A stretch of DNA of 64,000 nt from Paraspadella gotoi (lineage: Eukaryota > Chaetognatha), in the NCBI GenBank assembly GCA_051294375.1, contig CM119271.1:11335434-11399433 (forward strand), read 5' to 3'. A program made the position numbers and the translations under genes. Within the stretch, counting starts at the first letter, position 1. The number at the start of each line of letters is the position of its first letter. The notes under the pieces are model-generated. The model did no database searches. It had not been told where the DNA came from and worked only from the letters and a program-made list of their open reading frames with translations. Below, piece by piece: positions 57,801 to 64,000 of the stretch.

Positions 57801-58790
57801 TATGTAGATATAACTACATTGGCCATACCAGTTGGTTTACGTGAAAAAGCAAATGAAATATTGTATATTCAATTAATAAAAAAACCAAATAACGATATTC
57901 CACTCCACAGAAAGTTTTATATTTTTATGCGTGATCTACAGGTTAGTCGGCTAAAAAAATATATTGCCATCTTTCTTACTTAAAAAAACAAACCAACAAA
58001 AAGCTTGGTTTTCTGAATGAAAACTATATTTGACAATAAAATATTTAGTAACAAATTGTGATTTTCAGGTACACATCCAACAAGAAAAAGAGATATCCAT
58101 TTGTTAATATAAATTAGCTTAAGCAATTTTATTTAATGTCATTAAAATAAAGCTAAAATTACCTTAATTGAAAAAATATTTTTAATATTCATACATTCTA
58201 GATCTCCTAAAATGAATTTGGGTTTTAAAAAGGGTTAAATGTATTACTTAATCAGTGGTTTTGAAAAACAGAACATTTTTGGTGGAGATATATGAATTTT
58301 TTAGATCCCTATCTAGGTTTGGAAAAAAATATGAGACCTAACTCGGTTAAATAGATGTATAGTTATCTCAAACTTATTCCTTTGATGCTTCCAAACAAAA
58401 TTAAAATCATATCTCGTTAAAAGTTTTATAAGTTATTTGTGCCTTCAATAGTGATACAAACCCAAATGTTTTTTTGTTTTTTTGTTTTACAATCAGTATC
58501 AAAAGTAAAACTCTAAATAGTGTAGGCTAAGATGTCTTTTTAAAAAATTGCAAAATATATGTATATATAAATAAAATCGTATATATCTACTAGATTTCTA
58601 GTGCGTTATTACAAACGAGCGAAAGAGACTTGGTATTCGGTTAGGCCGGTACAAAATAAATGAAATATAACTTAAAAAAAGATATGCACAGTTCAATCGT
58701 CCAATCGTCAAAAAAAAAAAAAAAAAAACTTGTTGCATATATATTTCTTCTTTTTCTCTCTCGCGATCTTCAAAAAAAAAATAATGGAGT
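51811..58790. other. Intergenic region between hnRNP and synapsin
   Basis: About 7 kb of AT-rich DNA with homopolymer T and A runs (52980-53005, 53800-53815, 58710-58728). CCTTAACC-type patches lie at 54050-54140 and 54755-54840. No exon with family resemblance is seen on either strand. Part is probably 3' UTR of either gene. Confidence 0.55.
54270..54600. mobile_element. Second MITE-like copy with (ATG)n centre
   Basis: GATGGATTCTGATAGAGC and AAAAGTTAAAT, then GATGATGATGATGATGATGA, then ACTTTTTGCAATCTACC. Shares its left part with the element at 33590-33880; the right end is degraded. Confidence 0.5.
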
Positions 58791-58799
58791 AGGATGATC

Positions 58800-58867
58800 C
58801 TTTTGTCCGAGAAGGGATCAGCTTTTGTTCGAGAAGGGATCAGCTTTTGTCCGAGAAGGGATCAGCT
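58800..58867. repeat. 22-bp unit repeated three times at synapsin 3' end
   Basis: CTTTTGTCCGAGAAGGGATC plus AG, three times, directly below the synapsin stop. The stop codon itself overlaps the last unit. Confidence 0.9.
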
Positions 58868-59001
58868 TCGCACGTCACCGAAAATCCCGGCGAACGTTTT
58901 TCTCAAATTCTTCATGGTATCAGGCTCTCCGTTGAGATCTCCGTGTTCTCTCGTCTCGTCCGAGGTTTGAGATCGAGGACCCAACTTCGGTCGGGGATTT
59001 T
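58862..59001 (-). CDS. Syn: Synapsin last exon (domain E-like)
   Basis: Acceptor TTTCTCCTTCAG. The conserved frame reads [19 protein letters not shown] and TGA at 58864-58862, like the vertebrate IRSLRKSFASLFSD end. The previous exon ends in a phase that would miss this frame by one base. Confidence 0.85.
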
Positions 59002-59931
59002 CTGAAGGAGAAAAAAAAAGAATGAAAGGTTTATAATTATATATAAATTTATAAATTATATTCCAATACTGAGTTGCGCCGTTTTATGTATGTTTGACAC
59101 GCGCTGCATCGGATCGCAGTCTTTATTCATTTATATACTCTATACATTTTTTTTGGAAAAAAAAAACAAACAAAAGGTACCGCTAGCAGTCACTTAGTTT
59201 AGGGTCATCGAGAATAACAAAATAGCAACAAATTTAAGACACATTAAATAGAGATGGATAGAGATAAATTTTGTGTCATGTGATCGCCTTTTTTAGCTGA
59301 TCACGTGACTTCACAAGTATACATGAACGTTAAAGGACTTATGTTACCTTTCTTACATACCAAATATGAACTGAGTTATGAGCATTTTTCAAATAAGTAA
59401 GACGGATAAATAGAAAGCTATCTTTCTATTGGACTGTCCCGAAAGGTGACACCACCCACCCCCCCCTATCTCCCCTCCCCCAATTACCCCGTCTTTCCAG
59501 CGTCTAAGTTCGAGCTGGATCCAGGTCTTGGGGGAGGCGTCGGCGCCGCCGCTCCGGCTGCGGAGGGCATCGACGGAATGCTGCTGCTGCTGGGAGATCG
59601 TCCGGGAATCGGCGGCGGTCCCGGTGGCGGCCCTGAAGTTGATTGATCGATTGATTGATTTATAGGATTAGATGGTTTAATACATTTTAATACAATTTCA
59701 TAGCTTTGAAATATTGTTCGCGATGTGGATTAACCAAAGGAGACTGACCCCCCCCCAACGACTGAGAGGCTGACCCTCACCCCCGTATCCTTACCCTTGT
59801 AGCTTACCTTGTCCCAGCGGAGCGGGTTTCGTGGGGTGAGGATTTTGAGAATTAATTTCGGACGTCGGGTGAGGGAGAACCCTTCGAGAGGCGTTGCTAC
59901 CTGCTGAGTTTAAAGTAACTTGATAGATAGA

Positions 59932-60004
<73 letters not shown>

Positions 60005-63000
60005 AAGATAAGATTTATTGATTGATTCTTTCATTCATTCATTGTTTCATTCATTCATTCATTCAATGACCCTCTCATTCTTTCATTCCATTCTACCCTC
60101 ATTCATTCATTCCCCCTCATTCATTCATTCAATCCTTTCCTCATTCATTCATTTATTCAATCAATGACCCCCATCATTCTTCATTCCACTTTTCACTTAT
60201 TCATTCATTCAATCCCCCCCTCATTCATTCATTTATTCATTAAATCATCATTCTTTCTTTCATTCATTCAATCACACCCCCTTTATTCTTTCATTCCCTC
60301 CTTCCCTCATTCATTCATTCAATCCTTTCCTCATTCACTCATTCATCCCTTCATCCCTTCCCTCATTCACTCATTCCCCCCCAGCGACCCCTACCAGATT
60401 CCGTCGAGGGCGAATTGACGCCGTAATTCCCTCCTTGACCGGCGTCGCCCAAAGCGGCGACGCCCCCGTTCATCATCGGCGCCGGATTCGTCGGCGCCGG
60501 GACGACGTTCGGTTTCAAGATTTGACCCATTCGCGCGATCACTGGGCCCCGAAATGGGGAAAGAATTTCTTATTTTGTGGTTTAAAAAGTTTATAAAAGA
60601 AAATATATAAGTCTTAAACAAAAATTCTTGCATTAAGTTAGCTTAAAATTACCAAAAACTACACTTTTTATATCAAAATTTAATTATAGGGTAATTATAT
60701 CAGTTTTTTTAGAACTTTGAACAACTTAATGAACTAATTTTTAAAAAAAGAGTTATATTCCCTTTCATCACCTTTTCCTGAGAAATTCCAATGTGCTTTT
60801 AAAACTAAAAAAAAAAAACATTTGAAAATTTTGACATTCTCTTCGGTGAGTACTATTGATAAATATGGGCTAAAGCGAAAATTAAGATTTTTTTTTATAT
60901 ATCAATGTTCAACTATTCGAACATGACAACGATCAAAATGATCCTTGATCAACGATCAAACTATTCGAATTTTGATTGACAACATTTTCATTTCGCTCAC
61001 CCAAATCAGCGATTTGTCTCCGGTCCTCTTTTGGCGTTTCTCCCATCAACGTCATGGCGCAATCGTCTGCCTCAATGATGTATTCTTTGCCGTCTTTGCC
61101 GACGACGGCCTCCACGGCGCAAATGTCGAGGCCCGTAGATTTTGGAGGCCTCGTCCACCCAGGCCTTGTATCTTTGGAGGCGGGGGGTGGAAGGGGGGGG
61201 GGGCAAAGAAAGAAAGGGGGGGAAAGAGGAAAAAATATTTTTTTTATGTGTCAAAACTATGATGGTAGGTACGATGAAGGAACACCAGTGCGCTATTACG
61301 GCGCTGATGGATGGAACAGTCGTATCCGACGGGTAGTGATATACTACACCACTACTCGTCATTAATTTTCTTCGTGATTATTTTGTTAAATTAATTTGTA
61401 AATTAATTAATTAATTAATTAATCGGAATTAGAGATGCTCCTTCCCGTATTTCGATGCTTCAATTTGAGCCGCATTAAATTTTGGGTCACGTGATCGCTT
61501 CTTAAGGCGATCGCGTGACTTCACAAGTATGATATATATATATATGTTAATGTATATATGCTCGTTAAAGGTCTGACGTTACCTTTCCTTCATACTCAAT
61601 ATGAACTAGATTGATGGACAAGACATACCGACCGACCGACCAAACCGACCGGCTAAATAAACTGACTTGTCGGTGGTGGCGATTTGTTCCAACATGGCCG
61701 ACCCTTGATTGGCCTTCCAACAGCCCGACATGGATTTCCTCATGAACGATTTGTAGTTAGGACCGATTTTTTGAACGTGCACATCGTACTTTCCGTCGAC
61801 GTAAGGTTCTGAGGTTGCATAGGTGTTTGCAAGTGCGACAACGGAAGCAACGTCCTGCATTAAATCATAATTTATTACTAATTTATTACTATTACTATTT
61901 ACTAATACAGTGTATCTTTGACTGGATATAAAAATAAGGGCGCTCTTTTCGGGAAGCGCCCCGTTTCTGTTGGTTTATCCAAGGATTTGAGTTTAATCTT
62001 GATATTTAACCTCAATGTATGTACTTGAACGTATAACCTAATTTATAACCCTAAACATTAATATAACATAATCATGAACCTTATCGCTAAACCATAAAAG
62101 ATAAAACCATTATCCCTAAATTGTAACCCTAACCTCTAACCATAAATTCTAATCCTAACCAAATCCCTAACTTTAATCACTAACCTAATCACTTATCAGT
62201 AACCCTATTCCTTAACCTTAAACCTAATCTTTAATTGAATAAAAAAAATTAACCCAATTCCGAATTTAAGATGAAACTGGTAAATAAGTACGCAACGTCC
62301 TCAGATACCCGTTCCTTCCCTCGCTTTTCGTAGTGACATCCCCCCCCCCTTCAACCTGAAAGTCGCTGGCGTTTTCCACTTTGACTTTTCCCTTTCCCCC
62401 GTGCGCGTGGCCGATTTTCACCACCACAGGCAATTTTGGATTTTGGTTCATTTGGGTTGAGTCCGCGTAAAAGGTTTGGTTGATGAGTGGGAAATTGTTC
62501 CTTCCGAGCCGTCTCCTGATCTTGGCTGAAATAAAGTTGTATAAATAAAATAAATAAACAAATAAATAAATAAAAAAACCAACTCAATTTCGCGCTAATG
62601 ACGGACATATTAGCCGAAACGTTTTCTTTTGAAAATAAATAAATTACGTTGTCTGTAAACAAAACAAAACGCTGTCATTGATCCTAAATTTTAAACGCAA
62701 CGAAAAGTAAAGTCCGAAATAAATAAATAAATAAATAAAAATAAAAGAATAAATTAGTAAAGGAATAAAATAATACTATTAACTATTTATTTACCTAATT
62801 CCGCAAACATGAACCCTAAGGTTTGTCCATGAAATTAATAATTTGATGCTAAGGAGTTGACGCTGGGAACTCCGCCCATCTGTAAACCTGAATTTAAAAG
62901 TATTCATACAATTATTTTATTGAGCGGTTTTCTTTGTATAATTCAGTAGCCAAAAACCATTCTTTTGAAACAAAACATGAAAACAAAACATATCAATAAT

Positions 63001-63747
63001 TTCGCGAAATAATGTTTTTTTGTGTGTGTGTGTTTCCCTTCTCAATTCTATTTATTTTTTTTTTTTACAATGTTGCAGATGTAGTATGTCACTGCATCAA
63101 AACAAAATGAACTTCACATATTAGTCCAAATTTGTTTTTATATGTTATCTGACTTAAATAAACTACAAAAAATCCTAGAAAAGATATAATTTTAGTAATT
63201 TTCGGATTTGTCTTACTAGCGTCATCAAAAGAAAAATTTTGTCCTTAATCAAGATATTATTATGCATATAATTATATTTATTAGGGCGGAAGACTAAGTG
63301 ACTCTTACGTTAACTCACCCAAAATGATCTTCTTATAGTTACTTCCGGCATCGACCGGATGTTGCCGGATCAAAACGAAGTCTGGCCGGAACGATCTGGC
63401 GGAATTGCCTCTGGTGGGGGAGATGTCGACCAGGCAGCGGTTTTCGGGAGTCGAAATCACCGTGATTTCTGTGAATTCCGCCTGTTCGACTCGGATGTCC
63501 AATCTGTTGAATTTAGTTGTATTCATGAATGAACATTTCTAAATATTAGAAATAACACAATTTTACAATTTTTTTTTCATTTACCTCCAAACAACTTTTT
63601 CTTATCGCTCAAAGTATTTGGTCCAGTCCGTATGTCTTTCGTCGATGACAAACAGACATTTGCATTTGTCTTTGTTGTAAAAAGTTTGGCTTCTCGCTTG
63701 ATTGGCCGCCGCAGAGATTCCGCTCTTGATGGCGCTGGCGAAAGCTC
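58862..63747 (-). CDS. Syn: Synapsin, eight 3' exons, several frame breaks
   Basis: Exons 63747-63585, 63503-63319, 62887-62795, 62525-62356, 61854-61667, 61171-61001, 60541-60395, 59632-59488 and 59001-58862 are colinear with synapsin from the end of domain B to the C terminus. Domain C shows VRS-like [83 protein letters not shown] and [10 protein letters not shown]. These form the ATP-grasp fold that binds ATP. A proline-rich linker and a domain-E-like [14 protein letters not shown] follow. Synapsins are presynaptic phosphoproteins that tether synaptic vesicles. The 5' exons lie beyond the window. In-frame TAA codons occur in the first and third listed exons, and frame shifts are needed in the sixth listed exon and before the last. 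Intact neighbours and strong conservation suggest sequence errors, but a decaying copy is possible. Nine exon segments are listed; the first is the domain B/C junction. Confidence 0.93.
59270..59405. repeat. Hairpin-bearing repeat with CACGTG, copy 1
   Basis: GTCATGTGATCGCC, TTTTTTAGCT, GATCACGTGAC forms a hairpin, followed by TTCACAAGTATACATGAACG and ATATGAACT. A second copy lies at 61488-61610. Confidence 0.75.
59488..59632 (-). CDS. Syn: Synapsin proline-rich linker exon
   Basis: Acceptor AATCAACTTCAG, donor GTAATT. Reads [18 protein letters not shown] and [19 protein letters not shown]3-binding-like proline runs are usual for synapsin domain D. Confidence 0.8.
59930..60004. repeat. (GATA)n microsatellite
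   Basis: About 18 TAGA units in a synapsin intron. Confidence 0.95.
60005..60385. repeat. (ATTC)n-rich degenerate repeat
   Basis: CATTCATTCATT and CCCTCATTCATT words up to the next exon donor. The Ile/His/Ser frame at 60164-60418 is an artefact. Confidence 0.85.
60395..60541 (-). CDS. Syn: Synapsin exon after domain C
   Basis: Acceptor GGGGCCCAG, donor GTAGGG. Reads [20 protein letters not shown] then [16 protein letters not shown]. The start matches VVNKMAQ at the end of vertebrate domain C; phase fits the previous exon exactly. Confidence 0.9.
61001..61171 (-). CDS. Syn: Synapsin domain C exon, frameshifted
   Basis: Reads [13 protein letters not shown], then in a shifted frame [20 protein letters not shown] and [18 protein letters not shown]. 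The shift lies at the Gly-Leu-Asp junction (TACGGGCCTCGAC) and needs one base removed or two added. Donor GTGAGC. Confidence 0.88.
61488..61610. repeat. Hairpin-bearing repeat with CACGTG, copy 2
   Basis: GTCACGTGATCGC, TTCTTAAG, GCGATCGCGTGAC is a perfect-arm hairpin of 13 base pairs except for one mismatch. It is followed by TTCACAAGTATGATATAT and TCAATATGAACT as in copy 1. Confidence 0.75.
61667..61854 (-). CDS. Syn: Synapsin domain C exon
   Basis: Acceptor AATGCAG, donor GTCAGT. Reads [20 protein letters not shown] then [20 protein letters not shown] and [13 protein letters not shown], intact over 62 codons. Confidence 0.97.
61868..62355. other. Synapsin intron with CCTAAC-rich patch
   Basis: AACCCTAACC and CCTAACC-like words at 61980-62240 without a regular period. 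No gene. Confidence 0.6.
62356..62525 (-). CDS. Syn: Synapsin domain C exon (ATP-grasp core)
   Basis: Acceptor TTATTTCAG, donor GTTGAA. Reads [18 protein letters not shown] and [20 protein letters not shown] then DFQ. The GKGKVKV loop holds the lysine that contacts ATP in characterised synapsins. Confidence 0.97.
62795..62887 (-). CDS. Syn: Synapsin domain C exon, internal stop
   Basis: Acceptor AATTCAG. Reads [16 protein letters not shown], then TAA in the entry frame. NFMDKP is legible in a shifted frame, and FAEL is back in the entry frame at the donor GTAAAT. Net excess is about six bases compared with the family. Confidence 0.8.
62888..63318. other. Synapsin intron
   Basis: AT-rich, with a (GT)n run near 63020 and no other feature. 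Confidence 0.6.
63319..63503 (-). CDS. Syn: Synapsin start of domain C
   Basis: Acceptor AAATTCAACAG, donor GTGAGT. Reads [17 protein letters not shown] and [19 protein letters not shown], matching IDIKVEQAEF and PDFVLIRQH. Confidence 0.97.
63585..63747 (-). CDS. Syn: Synapsin domain B/C junction exon, internal stop
   Basis: Acceptor TTTGTTTCCAG, donor GTAAAT. Reads [20 protein letters not shown], then [16 protein letters not shown], then TAA in that frame. A one-base shift gives SDKKKLFG, as expected for the conserved lysine-rich loop. Exit phase returns to the original frame. Confidence 0.9.
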
Positions 63748-64000
63748 CTGGAAACAAATGACATCCTCGTCGTCATCGTTGTTGTCATTATCATAATCAT
63801 CAATCATTCATAATCAATCAATCAATCAATTCATAATCATCATTATCATAGTCATCATCATCATCATCAATACCATCATCCTCAAACATTAAGCTATTCG
63901 TCATTGTTTTGGACAAGTTTGTTTGTACAAGTTCTCCAGTCTCGGCATGTCAATCGCCATGATAATAAAGCATAATATAATATGTATGTACATAATGACC
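63748..64000. other. Synapsin intron at right edge
   Basis: (ATC)n-rich and ATTGATTG-rich repeats at 63770-63890, then unremarkable DNA. The upstream synapsin exons are outside the window. Confidence 0.6.

Noticed and set aside
60945-61365. Plus-strand frames over the synapsin exon
   Set aside because: Shadows of the minus-strand synapsin exon, with no family resemblance.

Overview
The window is animal nuclear DNA, most likely from a protostome invertebrate. Short GC-rich coding exons sit in long AT-rich introns with GT-AG borders. Both recognisable large genes are animal families: an hnRNP Q/R (SYNCRIP) type RNA-binding protein and a synapsin. The synapsin implies a nervous system. The DNA is very rich in microsatellites ((GA)n, (CAA)n, (GGAC)n, (GATA)n), minisatellites, inverted repeats and small transposons. 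The lineage cannot be fixed further by reading alone. An arthropod or crustacean is only a guess.

Layout: 1-2057 has no recognised gene. 2345-9280 holds a block with the 3' part of a kelch-repeat gene on +. A second, indel-ridden copy of the same block lies at 12383-17870, starting exactly at a 25-N gap. 17870-25050 is repeat territory: a GC-rich minisatellite, a 48-bp tandem array, a cluster of tRNA-like SINE units, CCTAAC-rich DNA and a palindromic 17-bp array. 25045-30175 is a 5-kb inverted repeat with a purine-only loop; its right arm carries a reversed degenerate copy of the first hnRNP exon.

The hnRNP Q/R gene runs on + from 25752 to 51477. Twelve exons join in one open frame of 653 codons (NURR domain, three RRMs, Gly/Arg-rich tail). 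Its 10.4-kb third intron contains a complete four-exon gene on the opposite strand (38764-34120, 410 codons) of no family I recognise. hnRNP introns also hold a terminal-inverted-repeat element, a related element interrupted by an LTR retrotransposon fragment, a second LTR-like sequence, four copies of a 250-bp repeat, and an AT-rich MITE.

Convergent with hnRNP, and about 7.4 kb from its stop codon, a synapsin gene runs on - from beyond the right edge to 58862. Eight exons cover the end of domain B, domain C (ATP-grasp fold), a proline-rich linker and a domain-E-like C terminus. Several of its exons carry frame breaks, either sequencing indels or decay. Six N gaps occur; five are exactly 25 N, and some of the noisiest sequence lies beside them. 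This suggests gap filling with uncorrected long reads, so indels and some large duplications here should be treated with caution.
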